Of a stretch of 7,388 nt of DNA, positions 1 to 5,505 are shown piece after piece; position 1 is the first letter of the stretch, and every line of letters starts with the position of its first letter. Position numbers and translations under genes: made by a program. The notes below the pieces were generated by a model. That model searched no databases and was not told the DNA's origin. It saw nothing but the letters and a program-made list of their open reading frames with translations. Where the stretch lies: assembly GCA_947588665.1 (NCBI GenBank), contig CANPYU010000050.1:1-7388 (forward strand), given 5' to 3'. Source of the DNA: an uncultured Bacilli bacterium (lineage in GTDB: Bacteria > Bacillota_I > Bacilli_A > RF39 > UBA660).

Positions 1-14
1 AATATTATTATCAA
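1..14 (-). CDS. Start of a leftward gene, cut by the window edge
   Basis: A very strong ribosome site (AGAAAGGAGG, complement of 22-31) lies 7 bases before a TTG at 14-12. The frame reads Met-Ile-Ile-Ile before leaving the window. No ATG is available at a suitable distance inside the window, so TTG is the best start here. The product cannot be identified from four codons. The leader shares the 11-mer AGAAAGGAGGC with the leader of the small hydrophobic peptide gene at 5075, so another short hydrophobic peptide is conceivable, but this ribosome-site sequence is close to consensus and could match by chance. Confidence 0.35.
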
Positions 15-62
15 TTAAATGCCTCCTTTCTTTTAATAACAATACTCATGAGGCCATTTTAT

Positions 63-71
63 AATATAACA
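63..71 (-). promoter_or_regulatory. Extended -10 promoter candidate for the left-edge gene
   Basis: On the minus strand the sequence reads TGTTATATT, an extended -10 element, with a start expected near 56. The -35 region is weak (CTGTAA at 91-86) and falls in the left arm of the inverted repeat 89-128. The resulting leader contains GCCTC (54-50), which can pair with GAGGC (25-21) over the ribosome site. Both points would allow regulation, but neither is proved by sequence alone. Confidence 0.3.
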
Positions 72-88
72 TATATTTATTCAAATTA

Positions 89-128
89 CAGATTTTATAA
101 ATTTAGCTAACTAAAAATATAAAATCTG
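89..128. repeat. AT-rich inverted repeat, 18-base arms, with degenerate direct copies to about 178
   Basis: The arms at 89-106 and 111-128 are complementary over 18 bases with two mismatches, around a CTAA loop. The outer 11 bp (CAGATTTTATA / TATAAAATCTG) are perfect. A degenerate direct copy of the left arm plus loop follows at 134-156 and ends in the palindrome GCTAGC. A third partial copy starts at 156. No T-run follows the hairpin on either strand, so a terminator is unlikely. Its place just upstream of the leftward promoter fits an operator or a short regulatory RNA fold. Confidence 0.45.
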
Positions 129-209
129 CTTAACAGAAATTATAAAATTAGCTAGCAGATTATATAAAATTAATAAAATTTAAACTTTTTTATTATATAT
201 CAAATTAAA

Positions 210-256
210 AACCTATAAAGTAGGTCTTCCGTTTTTGAAAGATTACTTTATAGGTT
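210..256 (-). terminator. Terminator of the wall-anchored surface protein gene
   Basis: A perfect 13-bp stem (210-222 with 244-256, outer part AACCTATAAAG) with further partial pairing inside is followed on the minus strand by GGTTTTTAATTTG. It lies 26 bases past the stop codon at 283. The plus-strand side is also T-rich, so it may stop transcription both ways. Confidence 0.8.
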
Positions 257-282
257 ATATTTTAATTTTTACATATTTTTTA

Positions 283-1893
283 TTAACATAAATATTTTTT
301 AGCAGCTATACCTAAAACGCCTACTCCCAAAATACCAATTCCTGCAAACATTAAGATACCATCAAATGTCTGTGGTGCATTATCTACAACTTCATCTTCT
401 AATACTGCTACTAAATACATACCTTCAGTTACCTCATCACCTAAATCTAATTCTTTACCATCTTTATCAGTAAATCCTTTAACTTTAGTACCTTGAGCAA
501 TTAAATCATCCAATAAATTCTTTAAAGTCCAACCTTTTGTTACTTCATAATTTTCCTTTACATCATCTTTAACAACTAAAGTAATTTTTACTTTTTCCTC
601 AACTTTAACAAACTCTGCAGTTACTTCAATTTCACCATTAGGCATTGTAAATTGATTATCTACTACTTCAATCTCGTTATCTTCTGCAATAGGCATTGCA
701 ATAGTCGCAATTGCACTTGCAACAGCTTTTTTAGTAACTTTTAAACTTCCAGGTTTAAGCATATAACCTTCTTTTGGTGTTACAGTAATTGTTACAGTAT
801 CTCCCGCTTTAGCAAATTTAGGGCTTAATGATACTGAGCCATTATCAAAAGTTTCTTCTTCATTAACATATAAAGTATTTCCAGAAGCATTAGTTAACTT
901 ACCTTCTGTAACATCAATGTCAGCGCCTTCTTCTAAAACTAAATCTTCAGCATCAGCTTTTAAATTTCCTTTTACAGTAAGTTTAGCTCCATTTTTAACT
1001 GTTAAAGTTCCATTTGTAGCATCCACTGTAACTCCCGCTGGTATTTCTAAATTTTCATTAATAACTATATTATCATTTACTTTAATATTCTTTGAATAGT
1101 TAGAAGCAGTTAAAGCTGATTTCAAATCAGGAAAATAACCTTCTTTATTAAAATCACCTTTACCATCACCAGTTTCTACATTCTCACTTTCTACTGGAAA
1201 AGAAGTTTTAATATTAATTAAGAAATAATTATTTTTTTGATAATCCTCGCCAACACTAATTATAGACACATATGATCTATCTTCATACCCATAAAATACA
1301 TAATCTTGTCCATATATTAAATCTTCAAATTCTTTACCTTCGCCTTCAAATTTTCCAAGAATTGCTTCTTTAACTGTTTTTCCACCATTAGTACTCCCAG
1401 AAAGAGTTACAAACTTACCTTGTGATTTATCAAAATAATCAACTTTAATTTGAGGTACCCAAACTAAATTATTTGTAGTTGGCTGTTCGCTTTGAATAGC
1501 CGATTCAGCTGCAGTTTTTGCAGCAGTCATATTATTTACCCCCACAAAAGGCTCACCATATTTTTTAAAATTAGTCCCTTCTATTCCTGTTTTAATACCA
1601 AAATATAAAGTACCTAAAACTGCAGGACTACCAGCATTTCCAGGAGCATGATTTAAAATTGCTTGTATAGAATTACTATTTAAATTACTTGTAGTAATAT
1701 CTAATACAGATACCTTCATCTCATCGTCATATCTAACATTAAATTTTGCAGGACTATTATCTCCTAAATAATCAAAGCCTTCTAGTCCATTAATCTTATC
1801 CGCATTAAACACTTCTGCTTTAACATTAATATTAAATCCTAAAGCTAAAACACCAGCAACCATTAACCCCATTAACTTCTTTAAACCTTTCAT
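283..1893 (-). CDS. Secreted cell-wall-anchored surface protein with beta-rich repeats
   Basis: The 536-residue protein has a signal peptide (residues 1-26, basic MKGLKK start, hydrophobic core, probable cleavage after VKA). Residues 28-235 form a domain I do not recognise. Residues 255-345 are a repetitive beta-strand region (VTVDATNGTLTVKNGAKLTV) resembling parallel beta-helix or wall-protein repeats. Residues 351-430 (AGDTVTITVTPKEGY to FTMPNGEIEVTAEF) match the divergent InlB B-repeat / Flg_new style of surface repeat, and 436-499 looks like another B-repeat-like unit (DKDGKELDLGDEVTEGMYL). The C-terminus is a sorting signal: APQTFD at 506-511, a hydrophobic helix at 512-531 and a short basic tail KKYLC. 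The motif departs from LPxTG, so the matching sortase, not in this window, should be of a variant class. The role is likely adhesion or surface display; the ligand is unknown. It is monocistronic, with its own promoter and terminator. The ATG follows a modest ribosome site (AAGAAGGGAAG). Confidence 0.85.
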   Translation of the reverse strand: MKGLKKLMGLMVAGVLALGFNINVKAEVFNADKINGLEGFDYLGDNSPAKFNVRYDDEMKVSVLDITTSNLNSNSIQAILNHAPGNAGSPAVLGTLYFGIKTGIEGTNFKKYGEPFVGVNNMTAAKTAAESAIQSEQPTTNNLVWVPQIKVDYFDKSQGKFVTLSGSTNGGKTVKEAILGKFEGEGKEFEDLIYGQDYVFYGYEDRSYVSIISVGEDYQKNNYFLINIKTSFPVESENVETGDGKGDFNKEGYFPDLKSALTASNYSKNIKVNDNIVINENLEIPAGVTVDATNGTLTVKNGAKLTVKGNLKADAEDLVLEEGADIDVTEGKLTNASGNTLYVNEEETFDNGSVSLSPKFAKAGDTVTITVTPKEGYMLKPGSLKVTKKAVASAIATIAMPIAEDNEIEVVDNQFTMPNGEIEVTAEFVKVEEKVKITLVVKDDVKENYEVTKGWTLKNLLDDLIAQGTKVKGFTDKDGKELDLGDEVTEGMYLVAVLEDEVVDNAPQTFDGILMFAGIGILGVGVLGIAAKKYLC

Positions 1894-1919
1894 TCCTATA
1901 GCTTCCCTTCTTGATTATA

Positions 1920-1948
1920 ATTTTACTATAGCTTTACTATATTGTCAA
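1920..1948 (-). promoter_or_regulatory. Promoter of the surface protein gene
   Basis: On the minus strand TTGACA (1948-1943) is followed after exactly 17 bases by TAAAAT (1925-1920). The start would fall near 1913, giving a leader of about 20 bases with the ribosome site. This is a near-consensus vegetative promoter. Confidence 0.75.
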
Positions 1949-2011
1949 TTGCTTAACAAATATATTTACACTAAATAATGTAAAATTTTCTAATATTTAA
2001 TTATACTAAAA

Positions 2012-2035
2012 AAATCTATGATTGCTCATAAATTT
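2012..2035 (-). terminator. Terminator of the LCP gene
   Basis: The minus-strand RNA folds into a 10-bp stem (one G-U pair) closed by a GCAA tetraloop (2025-2022), followed directly by a run of seven U's. It begins 2 bases after the stop codon at 2038, a compact intrinsic terminator. Confidence 0.85.
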
Positions 2036-2037
2036 TT

Positions 2038-3468
2038 CTATTTAGCTAATACTTCTTTAATTTTATTTGAAGCATTAATAATCGTCTCTTCATTAGGCAT
2101 CATAACATATGATTTTTGTGATTTATACGAATAAGTATATTGATATCCATCTACTCCATCTAAACTATAATTACTAATATCCCAACCAGCATTATCTTTA
2201 ATTTGTTTTTGAATAAAAAGAGTTACATTATCCATTTTCATATTTGTAACAAAACAAGACTCTAAAATTTTAATCAAACCATTATATTTAGTTATTATTT
2301 TAGGACTTATTGCTTTATTAATTAATGCCTCAATCATCTTTTCCTGATTTTCTATTCTTACTCTATCCCCACCCGCAAAAGCCTTTCTTTCTCTAACAAA
2401 TGATAAAGCTTTATCTCCATTAACATAATTTAAACCTTTACTATATTGATATCCATCTTTAGACACAAAATCATATTCTGAATATACTTCCACCCCACCT
2501 AATGCATCTACTATTTTAGTTAAAGATGAAAAATTAACCTTAACATAATAATTAATATTTATATCTAAAAGTTCTTCAATCGTTTTTATACTAACATCTA
2601 CACCATAAATACCCGCATGAGTAAGTTTATCTTTTTCATTTATTTCACCCAAATTAACATAATAATCTCTTGGTATAGAAGTAATTTGTACTTTATGTTT
2701 TTTAGGATTTACTGTAACAATCATATTTACATCACTTCTTGAAACACTACTAACAGATCCATAAGTATCTATTCCTGAAATATAAACATTAAACGCATCT
2801 TTGGTAATATCAACATCTTTTACTACATCTTCTGTCTCTACATCTATCTTAAAATCATACACTACCTCATAACTTTTAGCAAAATCTTCATTATTTTCAC
2901 TTAATATTGAAAGCATAGATTCTTCTATTAACATGCCATCTATTTTACCATCCATAAATTGATCTTTCATATCTCCAACATCATCAAAAGAAAGATACTT
3001 AACATCTAATCTATTTTCTAATTTTTTCTTAGCTTCTTTAAGCCCTTCCGTCTTAAAGTCTAAACTACCTATACTCTTATTATTTAAATCATCAAATTTA
3101 TAATTTTTATCTTTTAAAACTATAATATTATAATTCTCAGTTTTATAATTAACAAATCCTAATTTCTTTAAAAACCCTAAAGTATTTAATTCATAGACTA
3201 TTCCTAATACTAATATTACTATATAAACTAAAGAAAAAAGTGTTCCAAATATTCTTTTTTTAACTCCCTTTTTAGTTAATATTAAACTTATTAAAATAAT
3301 AGTTATTAAACTAAGTAATAAAACAAATATTAAATAATATTCTCCTGGTAATATATTTATAAATTTAAATAAGCCAAAAGTAATAAGCATCAAAATAACC
3401 ATTACTATAGCTAAATATTTAAAAAAAGGCATTATTTGTCTTTTATTTTTAACTTCTCTTTTTGTCAT
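2038..3468 (-). CDS. LytR-CpsA-Psr (LCP) family cell-envelope protein with an extra extracellular domain
   Basis: LCP proteins transfer undecaprenyl-linked glycopolymers (teichoic acids, capsule) to peptidoglycan at the outer membrane face. The 476 residues show three N-terminal membrane helices (about 14-36, 45-65, 74-94), then a segment at about 110-215 with alternating strands and helices (SIGSLDFKTEGLKEAKKKL, MDGKIDGMLIEE) that looks like a reduced solute-binding-protein fold. The catalytic LCP domain follows at about 225-385: GIDTYG, SRSDVNMIVTVNP, SIPRDYY, KLTHAG, DALGGVEVYSEYDF and FVRERKAFAGGDRVRIENQ, which carry the conserved Asp and Arg residues that bind the pyrophosphate. Streptococcal Cps2A-type LCP proteins also have several helices and an accessory domain, so this is the nearest known layout. 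The exact polymer is unknown. ATG follows AGGAG at good spacing. It lies 46 bases after the PAP2 gene. Confidence 0.92.
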   Translation of the reverse strand: MTKREVKNKRQIMPFFKYLAIVMVILMLITFGLFKFINILPGEYYLIFVLLLSLITIILISLILTKKGVKKRIFGTLFSLVYIVILVLGIVYELNTLGFLKKLGFVNYKTENYNIIVLKDKNYKFDDLNNKSIGSLDFKTEGLKEAKKKLENRLDVKYLSFDDVGDMKDQFMDGKIDGMLIEESMLSILSENNEDFAKSYEVVYDFKIDVETEDVVKDVDITKDAFNVYISGIDTYGSVSSVSRSDVNMIVTVNPKKHKVQITSIPRDYYVNLGEINEKDKLTHAGIYGVDVSIKTIEELLDININYYVKVNFSSLTKIVDALGGVEVYSEYDFVSKDGYQYSKGLNYVNGDKALSFVRERKAFAGGDRVRIENQEKMIEALINKAISPKIITKYNGLIKILESCFVTNMKMDNVTLFIQKQIKDNAGWDISNYSLDGVDGYQYTYSYKSQKSYVMMPNEETIINASNKIKEVLAK

Positions 3469-3490
3469 TTACATTCTCCTACTATATTCA

Positions 3491-3519
3491 ATTATAACAC
3501 TTATTAATCAAAATCTAAA
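3491..3519 (-). promoter_or_regulatory. Promoter between PAP2 and LCP genes
   Basis: The minus strand has an extended -10, TGTTATAAT (3499-3491), and TTTAGA (3519-3514) 17 bases upstream as a weak -35 that overlaps the end of the PAP2 gene. Transcription would start near 3484, just before the AGGAG of the LCP gene. LCP could thus be expressed both from here and by read-through from PAP2, since no terminator separates them. Confidence 0.55.
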
Positions 3520-4111
3520 TAAGATTTGTAAATCTCTCTATCAAGTAGACAAATAAAAGAACAAAACTAATGCCTAATAAATATCCCCCAATTACATCAC
3601 TAAAGTAATGCACACCCAAAAATATTCTGCTATACCCTATTAACAAAAGAAATAATATTAAACTTATAATTATAACTATTTTTAAAGGTACAAATATAGA
3701 ACTCGCTCCTAAAATAACTATGAAAAAGCCATAAAAACAAACTGCACTTACAGTATGCCCAGAAGGAAAACTATACCCTTTCTCATTTACTAATTGTCTA
3801 ATATTAGGTCTTTCCCTTTTCATTATATGCTTAAATGTATAAATAAGTACACTATCAAAAAGCATTAATATACTTATAAGTAAAGCCAATTTATTTTTTA
3901 ATAACACAATTAAAAGAATACAAACAATTATAAAAAATATTGTACTAGCTAAATTAGTAAATATTTTAAAAAATGTAATCATAGGTTCTTTAATATTCAT
4001 ATTTTGATAAACTTTTTTATCTATATCATTAAGTTTTCCTTCTCTCATTAAAAAAGCCCATATCAAAAATAAAATAAAAATACTAATAATTAATATCATC
4101 ATATCTATCAC
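3515..4111 (-). CDS. PAP2-family membrane phosphatase
   Basis: This family removes phosphate from lipid phosphates or pyrophosphates, such as undecaprenyl pyrophosphate or phosphatidic/phosphatidylglycerol phosphate, on the outer membrane face. All three signature motifs are complete: K94-x6-R101-P102 (KHIMKRERP), P116-S-G-H119 (SFPSGHT) and S161-R-x5-H168-x3-D172 (SRIFLGVHYFSD). The 198 residues contain about six membrane helices, the usual size. Substrate cannot be told from sequence; the adjacent LCP gene favours recycling of the undecaprenyl carrier. The frame opens with GTG at 4111; ATG codons at 4102 and 4099 are alternatives. None has a ribosome site at proper distance, since the only candidate (AAGG, 4128-4125) overlaps the promoter. 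See the promoter entry for a possible leaderless start. Confidence 0.9.
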   Translation of the reverse strand: MIDMMILIISIFILFLIWAFLMREGKLNDIDKKVYQNMNIKEPMITFFKIFTNLASTIFFIIVCILLIVLLKNKLALLISILMLFDSVLIYTFKHIMKRERPNIRQLVNEKGYSFPSGHTVSAVCFYGFFIVILGASSIFVPLKIVIIISLILFLLLIGYSRIFLGVHYFSDVIGGYLLGISFVLLFVYLIERFTNLI

Positions 4112-4118
4112 TATAATA

Positions 4119-4147
4119 ATTATACCTTATAATTCTAAATATACCAA
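4119..4147 (-). promoter_or_regulatory. Promoter of the PAP2 gene, almost touching the start codon
   Basis: On the minus strand TTGGTA (4147-4142) and TATAAT (4124-4119) are separated by 17 bases. The expected start is near 4112, one base before the GTG at 4111, so this promoter would yield a leaderless or nearly leaderless mRNA. Confidence 0.6.
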
Positions 4148-4184
4148 CAAAATTTAATTTAAAAAATTATTAAATTGAATATAA

Positions 4185-4256
4185 AACCTTAAATTTATAT
4201 GTTATGATAATTATACTAATGAAGAATTAAATGATTTATTAGATGTAAATAGCTAA
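4185..4256 (+). pseudogene. Possible 3' remnant of a lost gene
   Basis: An open plus-strand frame of 23 codons without a start ends at TAA 4254-4256 and reads YDNYTNEELNDLLDVNS at its end, a plausible protein tail. It is followed 3 bases later by a hairpin terminator, as expected for a true gene end. The rest of 4112-4426 holds the PAP2 promoter and otherwise nothing I can support. In so AT-rich a sequence, a short acidic-looking frame may also arise by chance. Confidence 0.25.
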
Positions 4257-4259
4257 AAT

Positions 4260-4289
4260 AAAACTACATTTAACTTTGATAGTAGTTTT
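4260..4289. terminator. Hairpin terminator, possibly bidirectional
   Basis: AAAACTAC (4260-4267) pairs perfectly with GTAGTTTT (4282-4289) around a 14-base loop. T-rich sequence follows on both strands (GTAGTTTTTATATT on plus, GTAGTTTTATTTTAG on minus). It could end the GNAT transcript, about 140 bases past that gene, and the remnant frame on the plus strand. Confidence 0.5.
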
Positions 4290-4426
4290 TATATTAATTA
4301 GTACCTGTAATATATTTATTTGTAACTTTTTAATAATCATAAATTCTCATTATAAGTCCTCTTTTTTATATTCCTTAGCATTACTATATTAATTTCAAAC
4401 AAATTCATCACTAAAGTTCAATAATT

Positions 4427-4918
4427 TTATAACTCAAATAAATATATATTTTCTATGTATTTTTCTCTAAATAAATGATTACCTATATATTTACCTCCAA
4501 GATGCTTATAAAAATTATTAGAAGGATTACCATCTAAACATCCAATTATTAATTTTTTTATTCCTTTTTTTCTAATATTTTTAACAGCATAATTATATAA
4601 CAATCTACCATAACCATTTTTCTGATACTCTTTTAAAATATATAAAGAATGTATTTCTGCAGCATTTCCATATTTATCACTATTTAAAGTATAATAAACC
4701 CAACCAATTATTTTGTCTTGTAAAGATAAAATGTAATAATCTGGTTGGTCATTTATATTATTTTTTAATCTTTCAGCACTTTCTTTTTGATTATCTAATA
4801 ATCCTTTTAAAAAATCATCATCAACAATTCCTTTATATGTTGTATTCCAAACAATCGCAATAGAACGTGCCAATATAGTGGAATCTTCTACTTTTCTTTT
4901 TCTAATTGTAGGTTTCAT
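4427..4918 (-). CDS. GNAT-family N-acetyltransferase
   Basis: GNAT enzymes move an acetyl group from acetyl-CoA to an amine of a small molecule or protein. The 163 residues span a whole single domain. The N-terminal strand and helix are IRKRKVEDSTILARS; the acetyl-CoA binding motif A is at 92-108 with Q99-K-N-G-Y-G104 (the Q/RxxGxG/A loop); the C-terminal motif is GNPSNNFYKHLGG (130-142), typical of the Asn and Tyr region that contacts coenzyme A and acts as general acid. The acceptor cannot be predicted. ATG at 4918 is supported by AAGGAG (4932-4927) 8 bases upstream. It is transcribed alone and diverges from the small peptide gene at 5075, whose promoter overlaps its own. Confidence 0.88.
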   Translation of the reverse strand: MKPTIRKRKVEDSTILARSIAIVWNTTYKGIVDDDFLKGLLDNQKESAERLKNNINDQPDYYILSLQDKIIGWVYYTLNSDKYGNAAEIHSLYILKEYQKNGYGRLLYNYAVKNIRKKGIKKLIIGCLDGNPSNNFYKHLGGKYIGNHLFREKYIENIYLFEL

Positions 4919-4968
4919 AAATATTACTCCTTACCAAAAAATTTCTAACATCACTATGTAAGTGTGTT

Positions 4969-4996
4969 TTTATAAAATATATTGCATTAAGAACAA
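4969..4996 (-). promoter_or_regulatory. Promoter candidate of the GNAT gene
   Basis: The minus strand carries TTGTTC (4996-4991), 16 bases, then TATAAA (4974-4969), with a start near 4962 and a leader of about 43 bases. It overlaps the divergent promoter 4982-5010, so the two cannot easily be bound at once. Confidence 0.45.
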
Positions 4997-5010
4997 AGGT
5001 TTGATATAAT
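4982..5010 (+). promoter_or_regulatory. Strong promoter of the small hydrophobic peptide gene
   Basis: TTGCAT (4982-4987), a 17-base spacer and a perfect TATAAT (5005-5010) with an upstream TG (extended -10) give one of the best promoters in the window. The start is expected near 5017 (AGGG), leaving a 58-base leader before the ATG at 5075. Confidence 0.8.
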
Positions 5011-5030
5011 TTTTATAGGGAATCTTAATT

Positions 5031-5066
5031 GTTGAGTGCTTGCCAACTTTCTTTTAGAAAGGAGGC
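5031..5066 (+). promoter_or_regulatory. Structured mRNA leader that can hide the ribosome site
   Basis: A local hairpin forms from GCC-AA-CUUUCU (5042-5052) and AGAAAG-GA-GGC (5056-5066) with a UUU loop; it contains the Shine-Dalgarno GGAGG (5061-5065). Upstream, 5031-5044 (GUUGAGUGCUUGCC) can pair for 14 consecutive bases, two of them G-U, with 5203-5216 at the 3' end of the same RNA. Self-closing leaders and 5'-3' locking are known features of type I toxin mRNAs such as hok. Confidence 0.6.
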
Positions 5067-5074
5067 TTGATATT

Positions 5075-5164
5075 ATGAAGAAAAAAGATTTGTCAATCTC
5101 ATTTCTAATACTAATAATCATTTTATTAATAGTTTCTTTAATGATTCTATGTATAAAGAAATAG
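5075..5164 (+). CDS. Small hydrophobic membrane peptide, candidate type I toxin
   Basis: This 29-residue reading frame has a basic N-terminus (MKKKDLS), one uninterrupted hydrophobic helix of about 18 residues rich in Ile and Leu (residues 9-26), and a basic end (CIKK). ATG follows a consensus site, AAAGGAGG, at 9 bases, within a leader able to hide it. Size, charge pattern, strong promoter, folded leader, immediate terminator and convergent antisense promoter are those of type I toxin-antitoxin systems, whose toxins insert into the membrane and stop growth or depolarise the cell. I see no clear relation to Fst, TxpA/BsrG, Hok, Ldr or TisB peptides. The alternative is a harmless small membrane protein. 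The peptide call rests on the sequence; toxicity is inference. Confidence 0.7.
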   Translation: MKKKDLSISFLILIIILLIVSLMILCIKK

Positions 5165-5190
5165 CACTTAATCTAGCTTAGATTAAGTGC
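5164..5190. other. Perfect 11-bp hairpin directly after the small peptide gene
   Basis: GCACTTAATCT (5164-5174) and AGATTAAGTGC (5180-5190) form a perfect stem around a 5-base loop, beginning in the last base of the TAG stop codon. No T-run follows on the plus strand. On the minus strand TATTTCTTTA follows, so it may be the end of the antisense RNA. Its 3' arm together with the next bases (5185-5195) is a second, weaker partner for the leader element 5031-5041. Confidence 0.65.
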
Positions 5191-5202
5191 TCAACCTATT
5201 CA

Positions 5203-5249
5203 GGTAAGTACTCAACTCGCGAAGTTAAGTATTTCCCTTTTTTATTTTA
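5203..5249 (+). terminator. Terminator of the small peptide mRNA
   Basis: The 5' arm 5203-5217 pairs with 5223-5237 over 15 positions with two mismatches, around a loop containing CGCG, and is followed immediately by TTTTTTATTTTA. The 5' arm is also the sequence that can pair with the mRNA leader at 5031-5044, so folding of terminator and of leader lock compete. Confidence 0.75.
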
Positions 5250-5271
5250 TGCAAGTTTCCTTGACAAATAC

Positions 5272-5300
5272 ATATTAACATAAAAACAGCTTTTTAACAA
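5272..5300 (-). promoter_or_regulatory. Convergent antisense promoter
   Basis: The minus strand has TTGTTA (5300-5295), exactly 17 bases, then TAATAT (5277-5272). No reading frame of note lies downstream on this strand, so the likely product is an RNA. The same bases form a plus-strand hairpin (5283-5308), which leaves some doubt. Confidence 0.6.
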
Positions 5301-5309
5301 GTTGTTTTT
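5283..5309 (+). terminator. Second hairpin with T-tail after the small peptide gene
   Basis: AAAACAGCT (5283-5291) pairs with AGTTGTTTT (5300-5308), one G-U pair, and is followed by TTCTATATTT. It could be a back-up terminator for the toxin mRNA or merely a by-product of the antisense promoter sequence. From 5310 to 5452 I see nothing I can support. Confidence 0.35.
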
Positions 5310-5474
5310 CTATATTTACTCAAAATTACAATTTTACTATCATTCTGGTCCGAATGTCATAGATATTTACAACTCGTGTATAATTAGAAATGATATAAAT
5401 ATTACTCACTATAAATCGTGTACCATATATTTTTTATCAAATTCAATTTAATTTGTAAAATTTATTCAAAAATA

Positions 5475-5483
5475 TGATATAAT
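5475..5483 (+). promoter_or_regulatory. Extended -10 promoter of the interrupted gene
   Basis: TGATATAAT is a perfect extended -10. A TTGTAA at 5453-5458 is 19 bases upstream, longer than ideal, but the TG element can compensate. The start near 5490 would give a short leader with the site GGAGGG (5492-5497) 8 bases before the ATG at 5506. Confidence 0.6.
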
Positions 5484-5505
5484 GATTTCATGGAGGGTTA
5501 ATAAT

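Larger units (their letters stand above)
5158..5265 (-). ncRNA. Predicted antisense RNA (candidate antitoxin)
   Basis: A good minus-strand promoter (5272-5300) would start an RNA near 5265 running leftward across the terminator and 3' untranslated part of the small peptide mRNA. It would begin with a CAAG-GAAA-CUUG hairpin and could end after the 11-bp hairpin 5164-5190, giving about 105 bases, all complementary to the toxin mRNA 3' region. Ends are estimates. Convergent antisense RNAs of this size are the antitoxin in several type I systems of Gram-positive bacteria. Confidence 0.45.

Noticed and set aside
917..1099. 60-codon plus-strand open frame
   Set aside because: It lies opposite the well-supported surface protein gene, has no ribosome site and is a shadow of repetitive beta-strand coding sequence.
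4337..4408. 23-residue minus-strand frame after the GNAT gene
   Set aside because: It has no ribosome site, low-complexity AT-rich codons and no recognisable features.
5261..5289. Plus-strand promoter based on TTGACA at 5261
   Set aside because: No -10-like hexamer occurs 16-18 bases downstream.
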